From assembly GCA_000482145.1 (NCBI GenBank), contig AUXH01000256.1, positions 1-25,505 on the forward strand: a stretch of 25,505 nt of DNA. The letters run 5' to 3'. Shown here piece after piece: positions 1 through 8,320 of the stretch; positions within the stretch are counted from its first letter, which is position 1; each line of letters starts with the position of its first letter. The notes beneath the pieces were generated by a model, which saw nothing but the letters and a program-made list of their open reading frames with translations, was not told the DNA's origin and ran no database searches. The translations under genes and the position numbers were made by a program. Origin of the DNA: Strigomonas culicis (taxonomy: Eukaryota; Euglenozoa; Kinetoplastea; Trypanosomatida; Trypanosomatidae).

Positions 1-977
1 GTATGATTTAAAACATATAAAAAAAAAGTAGCATAAAAAATGGAGAAGCTAAAAAAAATATATGAATTGAAAGTAACGATACTAATACTTACTATTAAAA
101 GCTTTCAGTTTTTTTTTATTTGTTCTATTCCTTTTTTTTCGTTTAGGCTTTGGTTAGATCATTCAGACGGAAGAAAACGTTGATGATTGCTATTGTTTTC
201 TCTGTGTGTATGTATGCATGTATGTACGTATGTGTGTGTGTGTGTGCTGCGAATGCGACTTTTTTTTTCTTCCTTTCAGCGTACTTTACATCGTTTTCCT
301 TCTTTATTTATTTGTTCTTCTTTCGTTTGCTTCTTTTTATTTTTCTTCTTCTTATTGCTTGTCTTTGTGTATGCACCCCCAAATAGAAAGAACAGTAATG
401 AAAGAAAAAATAAAACAAAAAGGACAAACGTTCAATAAAATGTTTGATAAAAAAATACAAGAGAAAAAAGGAAAAAGAAACCCTGATAAATCGGTCAAAA
501 TATGCGTTAAAGTTTCTTTTTCTTTTTTCCTTAATGTATGATTTTTTTTTTCTTAGCTTCATATCTTTCCACTTTCTTATCAGCATTAGCTTCAGTTTTT
601 TATTTCATTTCCTTGATCCTTCGGGTTACAAAAAAAGAAAAAAACTTGAAATCTATAAAGCAATATCGTAAAGTAAAACAGAAAACAACAAATTTGTCTT
701 TTGTTGTTTACCTACGTCGTTAGTATATTTCTTTTTCCACTGGTGGTATATGTTTCTTTCGCCACCATAAACATCAGTGAACTGAGCTGTAACCTTTTTT
801 TGTTGTTCCTTCTTCTCCTTCCCCTCTGTTTCTTTTGACTTATTCAATAAGAGTTCTTCAAAAGCCTAACGTAAAGACTCCGACAACACCTCCTTACTCG
901 AGAGAGGCAATCAAAACAACATTTCCCCCCTCTTTTCTTTTTTCTTTGGGTCCTTTTGTGACCCTTCTACGTATACG
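1..977. other. Spacer upstream of first gene
   Basis: AT-rich, low-complexity DNA with many T and A homopolymers, a short TG repeat near 229-246 and no reading frame with gene-like composition. Translations here give Phe/Leu/Ser or Lys/Arg runs that merely mirror the pyrimidine and purine tracts. It probably holds the 3' UTR of an upstream gene, the polyadenylation zone and the 5' leader of the gene starting at 978. I see no tRNA or snRNA. Confidence 0.6.
793..851 (+). promoter_or_regulatory. Pyrimidine tract and AG trans-splice acceptor
   Basis: A long C/T tract with few purines ends in AG at 850-851, about 126 bases before the ATG at 978. This is the usual signal for spliced-leader addition in kinetoplastids. 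Further AGs at 863-864 and 902-905 are alternatives. Inferred from composition only. Confidence 0.5.
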
Positions 978-1811
978 ATGCCGCCACTTGTGCGACCGGA
1001 GCGACCGGCCCCCGGCCACACGGTGCGCACGCGGGCGGTGGCTGCTGCGCCGCTCGCCGCTGCGTCGCGGCGCGGCGCCGTGTTTGAGCGCCTGTGCCCG
1101 CCGCGCGTCGCGCCCGACCTCACACTGGAGGCGCTGCTGGCGTCGCGCCGCCCGGCGCCGGACCTCGCCGGGCTCTTCCGCGCCACCTTCGCGCCCGACG
1201 CGTGGGACGTCCTCGCGCGGCTGACAGCGCCGCTGCGAGCGGAGCTCGCCGCCCGCGCGCGCCCGCCGCCGGCGCCGCTCGCCGAGCGGCTGCGGCTGCT
1301 GTGCGCGTACCTCCTCTTCGTGCTGGAGCGCGCGGACGCGCGGGCGGCGGCGGCCCCTGCCGGGACCGCGGCGGCCGCGTCGGCTGTCGCGCTGTTGCTG
1401 CGCAGCGTTCTGCTCTTCTTCAGCGGCCAGCTGCGCCGCGCCCTCGCGGCGGCCGACGCGGCGCCGCCCGCGCGCGTGCTCTTCGCGCGGGCGGCCGGCG
1501 CCGCCGCTGCCGCGGTGAAGGGCGGCGCCCCGCCCGCCGTCCTGGCGCAGCTTCTCGCGCAGTACCCACTGGAGCGGTTCGTCCAGGCGATGGAGGGCAG
1601 CGCGAGGGCGGCGGACGCCGGCGGCGCAGCCGCCTCGCGCGCGAGTTGTGTGCTGCCGCGACGGAGCGGCGGCCCGGCTGCGGCCCGGCGGTCGCCGCTC
1701 ACGCGCGGTAAGAGACGGCGGCGGGAGGCATCGTCGTCGTCCTCCTCTTATAGCTCTTCTTCCAGTGAGGCGTCGGCGTCTTCGTCATCGACGGCCAGTG
1801 GCGACGCGTGA
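978..1811 (+). CDS. Hypothetical protein, helical with basic patch and Ser-rich tail
   Basis: I do not recognise this 277-residue protein. Its body (about residues 45-215) is Ala/Leu/Arg-rich and predicted helical, including a hydrophobic stretch around SAVALLLRSVLLFFSGQL that looks like a buried amphipathic helix rather than a transmembrane segment. Near the C-terminus (about 243-249) is a basic patch GKRRRRE that could act as a nuclear localisation signal. It is followed by a tail of about 30 residues made almost entirely of serine with some Ala, Glu, Tyr and Asp. The ATG at 978 is the first after the probable splice acceptor; the stop is TGA. Coding status rests on the GC-rich composition, the sharp change from T-rich flanks and the position in the same-strand gene array. 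The opposite strand also has a long open frame (911-1702), a by-product of high GC. Confidence 0.75.
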   Translation: MPPLVRPERPAPGHTVRTRAVAAAPLAAASRRGAVFERLCPPRVAPDLTLEALLASRRPAPDLAGLFRATFAPDAWDVLARLTAPLRAELAARARPPPAPLAERLRLLCAYLLFVLERADARAAAAPAGTAAAASAVALLLRSVLLFFSGQLRRALAAADAAPPARVLFARAAGAAAAAVKGGAPPAVLAQLLAQYPLERFVQAMEGSARAADAGGAAASRASCVLPRRSGGPAAARRSPLTRGKRRRREASSSSSSYSSSSSEASASSSSTASGDA

Positions 1812-2367
1812 GGGATGCGCAGCAGGCAACTAAACCTACACCAGCTCCACAACAGGAAAACGAACAGATCGTTTTTTTTTTCTCACCTGCTATAATAGAA
1901 GGCTCAGACAGCTTTTTTATTCGATTCACCTTTTTTTTTCTTTTCCATGCTTGGCACAGATCAGGTACTTCAACTTTTTTTTTTTGTTGATGATTTCTAA
2001 AGGGAGTTGCAATGATACCCATTTGAAATTCTTCACTTGCAGTTACATCCATCGGGGGATGTTGGTGTTGTCTGTTCGCTGAGGCCATCGTGTGCACTTC
2101 GTTCTCTCTTCCTCCCTTTCATTCTTCTTTGGTCTTGTTGAATGTTGCCTTTTCTGTCATCTGCTCCTGTTTGAAGCAAGAAGAAAGCGGAACACCCTTC
2201 CCCTAAAAGGAATAAAGAATAGACTAAAGAGCAACTTACTTCGGGTTGTATCCCTCCGTCTTTTTATATACATATATACGCACACCCACACAAGCACGTC
2301 CATATACCCACACCTATATTTATATAATCTTGAACAAAACAAAGAGGACACCAACGACACCCCCGCC
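1812..2367. other. Spacer between hypothetical protein and LC7 gene
   Basis: AT-rich spacer with T runs at 1870-1880, 1930-1940 and 1975-1985. The frame of the downstream LC7 gene stays open upstream to 2092, but that part is pyrimidine-derived and has no ATG before 2368. No RNA gene seen. Confidence 0.6.
2098..2176 (+). promoter_or_regulatory. Pyrimidine tract and candidate splice acceptor for LC7 gene
   Basis: C/T-rich tract ending at AG 2175-2176, with a second candidate AG at 2293-2294 after another pyrimidine-rich stretch. Either gives a 5' leader of 70-190 bases before ATG 2368. Which is used cannot be decided from sequence. Confidence 0.4.
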
Positions 2368-2778
2368 ATGGCCAGCGAAAAGATTGAGGCGGTGCTGGAG
2401 CACGTGACGTACACGAAAGGCGTCCTCGGCGTCGTGGTCTGCAGCCGCGAGGGGGAGCCGATCCGGGACACCTTCCAGAGCCTAGACCGCAGCCGCGCGA
2501 CGAGCCTGGCGCGCATGGCCGCCGAGCTGGCGCGGCAGGCGGCCCTCATCCTCGCTCTCGAGGGCGAGTCCGTGATCACGACGACGACGACCATGTCCGT
2601 GACGACGACGGCCAGCGGCGAGAAGGGGGATCCCAAGACGCACGAGTCGAAGCGGCGCGTGCCGGTGCTGCACAAGGCGCCACCGGAGCTGCTGCGCGTG
2701 CGGACGAACATGTACGAGATTTTTGTGCGGTGCAGCGAGGAATTTTTGCTGGTGGTGGTGCAGGAGCCCGTGGACTAG
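2368..2778 (+). CDS. Dynein light chain, roadblock/LC7 family
   Basis: A 136-residue protein of the roadblock/LC7 fold. These proteins dimerise on the dynein intermediate chain in cytoplasmic, intraflagellar-transport or axonemal dyneins. The start fits the family: IEAVLEHVTYTKGVLGVVVC followed by EGEPIRDTF (helix 1, then the first strands), then a central helix SLARMAAELARQAALIL. The C-terminus has the expected strands, LLRVRTNMYEIFVRC and EEFLLVVVQEP. Between helix 2 and the last strands sits an unusual Thr-rich then basic insertion (about residues 70-105), making the protein longer than the usual 95-110 residues. ATG 2368 is chosen because the preceding in-frame sequence is pyrimidine-tract translation and because residue 1 begins the domain. 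Family assignment is by pattern; which dynein it serves is unknown. Confidence 0.85.
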   Translation: MASEKIEAVLEHVTYTKGVLGVVVCSREGEPIRDTFQSLDRSRATSLARMAAELARQAALILALEGESVITTTTTMSVTTTASGEKGDPKTHESKRRVPVLHKAPPELLRVRTNMYEIFVRCSEEFLLVVVQEPVD

Positions 2779-3210
2779 ACGACGACCCGCGGGGGGCCGG
2801 TTTGGGTGCGGACCCTGCCGGTTCGCTTTGTATGTGTGTGCGTGTGTGTGTGTCCTTCAGGACACTGTTTCTTTTTTTATTATTCCTTTTTACTTGTAAA
2901 CACTACTCTCTGTTGTTCTTAGATATGTAAACGTATGACCACTGTTTCTCTTTTTATGTTTCGCAAAGAGGCAAGGCAGAAAAAAACAAACAAGCCAGAA
3001 AAATACAGTGGCGCGAGGGTGGTGTGTGAACGTACACAGTTTTTTTTTTGTACCTAATCATGATGTACTTGAGTCTGCCCTTCATATGCTCTACAACGCA
3101 CTTCCTTCATCACTATTCTCGTAGCATCACTAAACAAAGGGAGAGAGACAGAGAGAGGGAGAGAACGTCTTCGTCTTTTTTTTTTTTTAGCACCGCCTTC
3201 AGAACCTCTG
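2779..3210. other. Spacer between LC7 and exonuclease-like genes
   Basis: Begins with a TG-rich stretch (2828-2852), continues AT-rich with T runs, and ends with a GA-rich stretch (3138-3165) directly before a T tract. No coding region or RNA gene seen. Confidence 0.6.
3166..3190 (+). promoter_or_regulatory. Strong trans-splice acceptor
   Basis: A C/T stretch with an uninterrupted run of about 13 T ends in TAG, acceptor AG at 3189-3190, only 20 bases before ATG 3211. It is preceded by a GA repeat. This is one of the clearest acceptor sites in the window and supports the chosen start. Confidence 0.7.
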
Positions 3211-4527
3211 ATGTCCTTTCGCAGTGTAGCGGTCGACTTGGAGTTCGTGAAGTGCGGCGGCCACCCGTACATGCGCTCCATCGCGTTCGTGCCGTTTGCG
3301 CGCGGCGCCGCCGGGGCGGCGGCGGCGGACCCCGCCCAGCCGCTGTACTGCACCACGTTCCCTCTCCCTGCCACCGTACTCGCGCTGACGACAGCGGCCG
3401 TGATGCGGCAGGCGGAGGTGCTGCCGTGCGGCCACGTGCTGCTCGACTACATGAACCGCACCCGCCTCGCGCCCGCCGCGCTGGCCGCGATCCGGGAGAA
3501 GCACCTGCACGAGGCCGAGACGCAGCTGGCGGCGTACCGCGCGCTGCGGCGTGACCTGCGGGCTGCGCAGCGCAGCCGCGCGCGGCAGGAGGAAGACGAC
3601 GAGGGGGAGGGGGAGGGGCCACCCCCGCCGGAGGAGGCGCTCGGCCGCGAGCTGCAGATCCGGTGCGGCGTTGCGCGCAACTTCGACACACTGGACCCGT
3701 ACAGCCTCCCCAACCTGCGGCTGCTCCCCGTGCGCGAGGCGCTCCGCACGCTTTACACGGCGCCGGCCGACTCCGCGGCGCTGCGGCAGGCGTCGGCCAG
3801 CCTGTCCGGGCTGCGGCGCTACGGCAAGGGGAAGGGGGCGCAGAAGGCGCTGGCGTTTCTGTTCCGCTACCACCCGAGCTTGTTACAGGAGGTGCTGCGC
3901 GCGACCTTCGGCAGCGCGGAGGCGTGGGTGGGGTGGCTGGACGAGGCGGCGCGCCTCACGGAGGCGGAGCTGCGCGAGACGGCCGCGCACCACGCCGCGC
4001 TCGCCGCGGCGGGGGGCTGCGCCTACACGGAGGTGGAGACGCTTGCCGCACTCGGCGCCCGCACGCGCGACGCGTGGGCCGCCCACCGGCTGCGCGGCCA
4101 CGGGCGCCTCAAGTTCTACTGCTACGGCACGGTCGACAACAGCGTGCTCCACCGCACGCTTCTCCTGGAGGAGCCGGACGCAGCGGCGGCAGCTGCTCCG
4201 CCGCCGCCGCCACCACCGCGCGAGCGTTTCAGCTCTCGCGCGGCGGCGGCCGGCCGCGGGGCTGGGCGCATGCCGCACACGGAGAGCCGACCCTCCGCCG
4301 CTGTGCGGCCACACGAGGCGCGGCTCGTGGACGTGACGCGCCACCCTGTCTTCACCGCGAGCGGCTTTCGGCAGGGGAGGCACATACCGTCGCTCAGCGC
4401 CGCGCTGGAGCGGACGGTGCGGCGCGACGCGACCGCGGCGGGGCTGCTGCGCGGCCCGCGGCCGCACGACCCGCTGTGGGACGCACAGGCGCTTGCCTGT
4501 GTCAGCGCGGCGGCTGGCCTGTGTTGA
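3211..4527 (+). CDS. DEDDh-type 3'-5' exonuclease-like protein with large insertions
   Basis: A 438-residue protein carrying what looks like a complete, widely spaced DEDDh (RNase H-fold) exonuclease signature. Exo I is VAVDLEF with D9 and E11. Exo II is KFYCYGTVDNSVL with D309. Exo III is HDPLWDAQALA with H419 and D424 in the H-x4-D spacing typical of DEDDh enzymes, which remove nucleotides from 3' ends of RNA or DNA using two metal ions. Usual DEDDh domains span about 160-200 residues; here about 200 extra residues separate Exo I and Exo II, including an acidic/proline stretch (about 127-143) and long helical segments. A second Ala/Pro-rich insertion (about 325-375) lies before Exo III. The start is fixed by a splice acceptor 20 bases upstream; stop TGA. 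The motifs are seen directly; enzymatic activity and substrate are inferred. It might instead be a structural relic of the fold. Confidence 0.65.
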   Translation: MSFRSVAVDLEFVKCGGHPYMRSIAFVPFARGAAGAAAADPAQPLYCTTFPLPATVLALTTAAVMRQAEVLPCGHVLLDYMNRTRLAPAALAAIREKHLHEAETQLAAYRALRRDLRAAQRSRARQEEDDEGEGEGPPPPEEALGRELQIRCGVARNFDTLDPYSLPNLRLLPVREALRTLYTAPADSAALRQASASLSGLRRYGKGKGAQKALAFLFRYHPSLLQEVLRATFGSAEAWVGWLDEAARLTEAELRETAAHHAALAAAGGCAYTEVETLAALGARTRDAWAAHRLRGHGRLKFYCYGTVDNSVLHRTLLLEEPDAAAAAAPPPPPPPRERFSSRAAAAGRGAGRMPHTESRPSAAVRPHEARLVDVTRHPVFTASGFRQGRHIPSLSAALERTVRRDATAAGLLRGPRPHDPLWDAQALACVSAAAGLC

Positions 4528-4673
4528 GGGAGAGAGGGGGGGGGGAGGGGGAGGAAGGTTCATTTCGCCCCTCCCTTGTTGCGTGCCTGCTGTGTACACA
4601 AAATTGTATTCCATTTATCCACCTTAAATGTGCGTGCGCTCATGTTTCCTCCTTCCTAGTTGTTCTGTTTATC

Positions 4674-4718
4674 TATTCTCTCCTCCCCACCTTTTTTTTT
4701 TTTGTGCTCTGCTAGCAG
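4674..4718 (+). promoter_or_regulatory. Pyrimidine tract and splice acceptor of NSUN-like gene
   Basis: A C/T tract including about 12 T is followed by GCTAGCAG, giving AGs at 4714-4715 and 4717-4718, 15-18 bases before ATG 4733. The in-frame ATG at 4628 lies upstream of this site and would be removed by splicing, so 4733 is the start. Confidence 0.65.
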
Positions 4719-4732
4719 TTGTGTTCCGAGGC

Positions 4733-7564
4733 ATGCTACGCCTGACACGAAGCCTGCTGCGCAAGCGGCCGTCCAAGCAGCACGAGGCGCTGCACTCCCT
4801 CGCGGCGCCGAGCCTGCGGCGGCCGTGGAACAACCTGTCGGGTCTGACCGCCGCGGAGCGCGAGGAGCTGCTTCACGGCGCGTGGCGGCAGGCGCGGCCG
4901 ATCGAGCTGCGCCGGGCAGAGGCCGCGCCGGCGGCGGCGGCGGCGCCGCTCGCCTTCGCGACGGACGAGGAGGCCGCGCGCTACCTCCAGGAGGAGGACG
5001 AAGACGAACAGGAGGAGCGGACTGTGGCCACGCTCACCCTCGCGCAGCAGTTCTTTGCCGACCTTGCCGAGACGGCGGACGAGGAGCTCGACGCCGGGGC
5101 CGCCGCGCGGCCGCTGTCGGACGAGGACCGCGCCGAGGAGCGCCGCGACGTGCACCGGCACTTCTTTGCGGATTACTACATACAGCAGCGGCTGCTTGCG
5201 GAGGCAGACCGCTTCGCCTTTCTGGACGGCATGACCCGCCCGGGGGCGGCTGTCTTTGAGGTGAACGGCGAGCGGCCGCTGGCGCGGCTCACCGTGCGGG
5301 ATCAGCTCGAGCGGCAGTACGGCCTCGGCTGCCTGACGCCCTCGTCCTTCTCGCCCTGCGTCGTGGAGCTGGCGCAGACCCCAACGCAGCCGCTCGGCGC
5401 CGCGCCGCGCGCGCCGTACACGGCCGCGACGTCACCGCTCGCGCAGCTGGAGGCGGCGGAGGCGCCGCGCGCGCTGCCGGATGCTGCCGCCCCAGAAGCA
5501 GCAGCAGCAGCAGCAGCGGAGGCGGTGGACGTGCTGGCCGAGATGCTGCAACAGGATGTGTCGCTCGTCGGCCCGGCACCGCCGCCGGCGGCCCCGTCCC
5601 CGGCCCCGGGCCCGCCGCCGCCGCCGTCCCTCGACCACCTTTACTGGCTGCAGCGCCAGGTCGCCGCGGGGGTGCTGCTGCCGACCGACCACCTCGCCTG
5701 TCTCGTCGCGCGTCTGGCCGTCGCGGCGGCGGTCGCCTACGCCGGGGGCCGCGCCGGCGTCGTGCCGCTCGTGCTGGACCTCACGGCGGTGGAGGCGGAG
5801 GGCGACGGCAGCCGGACGGACTTCAGCTCCGACGTCGCGCAGTGCGCCCGCACCGCCGCGCCGTCGGAGGACATCGTCGTGCTGGCGGCGGCCCGCCGCG
5901 CGCCACCGCCGCGCCGCGGGGAGCCGCCTGTGGAGGCGGCGGTGGCGCAGGACCTGGACGCGGCGGCCGCCGCGGTCGCGACGGGCGAGACCGCGGTGAA
6001 CCTGCTCCACGTGCGGCCGACGCAGCCGCGCCCCCGGTGGTCGCTCGTGCCGCGCGCGGTGGGCCAGCCCTGCGCGGTCGTGCTGTGCGCGCCGGCGACG
6101 ACGGAGGACGGCGTGCGACCGCAGTTCCTCTACGGCGACAGCGATCCGCTGAGCGTCGTCGAGCAGCTGCCGGTGAACCGCTACGTGACGGTGGCGCAGA
6201 CGCTGGTGGAGCGCTTCCAGGCCGCGCGGCGGGCGCTGACGCGGGCGCTGGGTGCGGCGGCGGCTGCCGCGCGCCGCGAGGAGGCACCGAACGACGGCTT
6301 CGTGCTGTACTGTACGCGCAGCATGAACCCCCTCGAGAACGAGGCGGTGGTCTGCGCCGCGCTGAAGGCGCTGGCGCAGCACCCCCGCCACCCGGTGGCG
6401 GTGGACGCGGTCGTGCCGGGGGCGGCGCTCGCCGCGTGCCTGCCAGATGGGCTCCCCGCGCTGCTTGCGCAGGGGCTGCCGGGGCTGACAACGTGGTGCG
6501 GCGTGGAGGGCGGGCTGCCGGAGATGGATGCGGCGCACTACCCAGAGGCCCTGCGGGAGCGCGTGGCGGCCGCCGCCTGGCGCAGTGTGCCGCACGTGCA
6601 CACACAGGTGGATGGCGCGTACTGCGTGCTGCTGCGGGTGCGGCCGCACGCCGCCGCGCCTTCCCGCCCACCGTCCGCAGCCCACGCGCTGGGCGCGGAG
6701 GCCGCCGCACCGCCGTGCGTCGTGACGACGTCCGTTCGTGGGACGGTGGCGCTGCGGCGTGTGCTGACGGCGAACACGGAGCGCGTCTATGCGGCGACGC
6801 GGCGCTGCAGCGGCTTTGCGTGCGTGGTGGGGGGCGTGGCGGTCGGCTGCGGCCCAGACGGCGAGGGGCACGCCAGCTGTGCGTGGAGCAGCGCGGTGAG
6901 CGACGCCTCGGTGTTGCAGGCACTCGCGGCGGCGTCCCTCCTCCTGCCGCTGCCCTGCCCCATCCCGGTGCTAATGGCGCTGCTGCGCGACGGGGCGTGG
7001 AGCGGCGCGCTCGCTGACCTGCCCGCGTGGCACGCGGCCACCACCACCACCGCTGCTGCGGCGGCGCCGGTGCAGCGCGCGGTGCTGCTGCGGCCGGCGG
7101 TGGCGGCCGGCGCGCTGCCCGCCGGCCAGGCCCTGCACCCCGCGCTGGTGGAGGAGCTCGCGGCCGTCGGCGTCGTGGCGCTCGCGGCGGTGGAGCCGGA
7201 CGGCGGCGCGACGCTGCGGCTGCGCGTGCCGGCGGCGCTGCCGGACGCGCCGCGGCAGCGGGAGGCGCTGCGGGCGTCGTCCGTCGCGCTGCGGGACGCC
7301 CTCCTCTACGTGCAGCGGCGGCTGGGCACGGCGGCGGAGGCGGCGCCGTCCGGCGTGGCCCCGCTCGCGTGGGAGGAGGGGGACCTGGAGGTGCTGCCGG
7401 CGGCGGCGCGCGCCGTGGAGCCGGCCGCGGTCGACGTCTTCTCGCGCGAGGCGCAGACGTCCGTCGCGGACTTCATGGCGCGGCTGGCGCGCGAGCGCGG
7501 CGACGGGCGGCCGCAGGACTGGGCGCCGTACGCGCCGCGCGGCCGCGGTGGTCGACGCTGGTGA
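4733..7564 (+). CDS. Large NSUN-like protein, probably a catalytically dead RNA methyltransferase relative
   Basis: A 943-residue protein whose order of motifs matches RNA cytosine-5 methyltransferases of the NSUN2/Trm4 group. Seen: FADYYIQQRLLAEADRFAFL (about 145-164), like the NSUN2 N-terminal region; YWLQRQVAAGVLLPTDHLAC (304 on), like the helix before SAM motif I; VLDL at 347-350 where motif I begins; CAPATTEDG (452-460) where motif IV has PCSGDG; YCTRSMNPLENEAVV (526-540) where motif VI has YSTCSxNPxExEAVV; LPGLTTW (582-588); and an HTQxxGAYCVLL-like end of the domain (623 on). The motif I glycine loop is absent, the PCS cysteine is Ala455 and the TCS cysteine is Arg529. I infer loss of catalysis with a structural or RNA-binding role. 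The N-terminus (MLRLTRSLLRKRPSK) resembles a mitochondrial presequence. About 300 residues follow the domain, Ala-rich and unrecognised. Residues 256-262 lie in a poly-Ala run encoded by a GCA repeat. Confidence 0.6.
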   Translation: MLRLTRSLLRKRPSKQHEALHSLAAPSLRRPWNNLSGLTAAEREELLHGAWRQARPIELRRAEAAPAAAAAPLAFATDEEAARYLQEEDEDEQEERTVATLTLAQQFFADLAETADEELDAGAAARPLSDEDRAEERRDVHRHFFADYYIQQRLLAEADRFAFLDGMTRPGAAVFEVNGERPLARLTVRDQLERQYGLGCLTPSSFSPCVVELAQTPTQPLGAAPRAPYTAATSPLAQLEAAEAPRALPDAAAPEAAAAAAAEAVDVLAEMLQQDVSLVGPAPPPAAPSPAPGPPPPPSLDHLYWLQRQVAAGVLLPTDHLACLVARLAVAAAVAYAGGRAGVVPLVLDLTAVEAEGDGSRTDFSSDVAQCARTAAPSEDIVVLAAARRAPPPRRGEPPVEAAVAQDLDAAAAAVATGETAVNLLHVRPTQPRPRWSLVPRAVGQPCAVVLCAPATTEDGVRPQFLYGDSDPLSVVEQLPVNRYVTVAQTLVERFQAARRALTRALGAAAAAARREEAPNDGFVLYCTRSMNPLENEAVVCAALKALAQHPRHPVAVDAVVPGAALAACLPDGLPALLAQGLPGLTTWCGVEGGLPEMDAAHYPEALRERVAAAAWRSVPHVHTQVDGAYCVLLRVRPHAAAPSRPPSAAHALGAEAAAPPCVVTTSVRGTVALRRVLTANTERVYAATRRCSGFACVVGGVAVGCGPDGEGHASCAWSSAVSDASVLQALAAASLLLPLPCPIPVLMALLRDGAWSGALADLPAWHAATTTTAAAAAPVQRAVLLRPAVAAGALPAGQALHPALVEELAAVGVVALAAVEPDGGATLRLRVPAALPDAPRQREALRASSVALRDALLYVQRRLGTAAEAAPSGVAPLAWEEGDLEVLPAAARAVEPAAVDVFSREAQTSVADFMARLARERGDGRPQDWAPYAPRGRGGRRW
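5496..5517 (+). repeat. GCA trinucleotide repeat encoding poly-alanine
   Basis: Seven uninterrupted GCA codons within the NSUN-like gene encode an alanine run between two glutamates. In the other frames it would read CAG or AGC. Such runs are prone to length change by slippage. Confidence 0.8.
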
Positions 7565-7987
7565 CCCGTCCCTCCCCGTCCTCACACCGAGCGAAACTGC
7601 GGAGAAGGGAAGGAGAGGGGTTGTTGCAACCGTCTACAGCGGTAGGGGTTCTATCTATACATATGTATTCTCACATGGGGTCGTGTTATATCAGCAGTAA
7701 AACAATAATAATAATAAAGATGGGTGTTAGCGGGACGCTGAGCGTATTTTTCTGTTTTGCAGTGGCGAGCATCGTCTTACCTCCTCTTTTTTTTGTCATC
7801 TTTCGAAGCGGTTTTCCATTACTCTTCTCTTCCCCTTTCCTCTCTTACTCCGTGACACTGTGCAGAGTCTAAACACCTGAAGTGTCTGACATCTCCGACT
7901 GCAACCTTTTAGCAACATCATACGTCAATAAGACGTAAGAAAAGAACATTTACAAACATACTCCAAACCATCTTTCACTATTAGCCG
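7565..7987. other. Spacer between NSUN-like and small membrane protein genes
   Basis: Contains a short ATA/AAT repeat near 7701-7718, T runs and a strong pyrimidine tract near 7781-7855. The frame open from 7027 runs through the end of the previous gene into this spacer and is a shadow frame. No RNA gene seen. Confidence 0.6.
7781..7865 (+). promoter_or_regulatory. Pyrimidine tract and splice acceptor
   Basis: A long C/T tract ends at TGCAG, AG 7864-7865, about 122 bases before ATG 7988. A second AG at 7911-7912, after CCTTTT, is an alternative. Confidence 0.55.
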
Positions 7988-8320
7988 ATGGAGGAACAGG
8001 AGGTACCCATAACGGACTTGCCAGTCCCCAATACGTATTCGCTACTCTCTGGCTGGAGCGTCCTATTCTTCCTCTGCCTCTCCGTCGTCTTCCACGCGGT
8101 CACCATCATCATTGCGGCGCTCGCGATGGGCGAGACGGTGAACAGCGCTCAGGTGCCGTTTAATTATATCCGCAAGACGATGCGGGAGGGCGCGACGGCG
8201 ATCCGGCTGTTGCTGCACCGCCGCGGTATATACCGCAGCGTGCACGTTTCCGGGGGGCGGAGCCACCACCACCCCCACCTGGCGGACCCGGACGAAGTTT
8301 TGCAGGAGATAATGGCTTGA
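7988..8320 (+). CDS. Small single-pass membrane protein, unknown function
   Basis: A 110-residue protein I do not recognise. An acidic, proline-containing N-terminus (about 1-20) is followed by one strong hydrophobic segment (about 22-47, WSVLFFLCLSVVFHAVTIII and onward), then a basic, amphipathic region (NYIRKTMREGATAIRLLLHR) and a His-rich stretch with HHHPH. Charge distribution (acidic before, basic after the membrane segment) suggests the C-terminus faces the cytosol or matrix, but this is weak evidence. It has its own splice acceptor and GC-rich composition distinct from flanks, which supports a real gene despite its small size. Stop TGA. Confidence 0.75.
   Translation: MEEQEVPITDLPVPNTYSLLSGWSVLFFLCLSVVFHAVTIIIAALAMGETVNSAQVPFNYIRKTMREGATAIRLLLHRRGIYRSVHVSGGRSHHHPHLADPDEVLQEIMA

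Noticed and set aside
150..723. Several short open frames in the first spacer, both strands
   Set aside because: Phe/Leu/Ser or Lys/Arg runs reflecting pyrimidine and purine tracts; no gene-like composition.
1380..1435. Possible transmembrane helix in the 978-1811 protein
   Set aside because: The hydrophobic stretch is interrupted by Arg and polar residues and reads better as a soluble amphipathic helix.
911..1702. 263-residue open frame on the opposite strand
   Set aside because: It overlaps the same-strand gene at 978-1811, is made of Ala/Arg/Ser low complexity and has no acceptor signal on its strand. High GC content explains it.
2092..2367. N-terminal extension of the LC7 gene
   Set aside because: The codon at 2092 is GTG, the translation is leader-like, and the LC7 fold begins right at ATG 2368.
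5432..6871. 479-residue open frame opposite the NSUN-like gene
   Set aside because: Same reasoning: Arg/His-rich shadow with no motif, while the + frame has ordered NSUN motifs.
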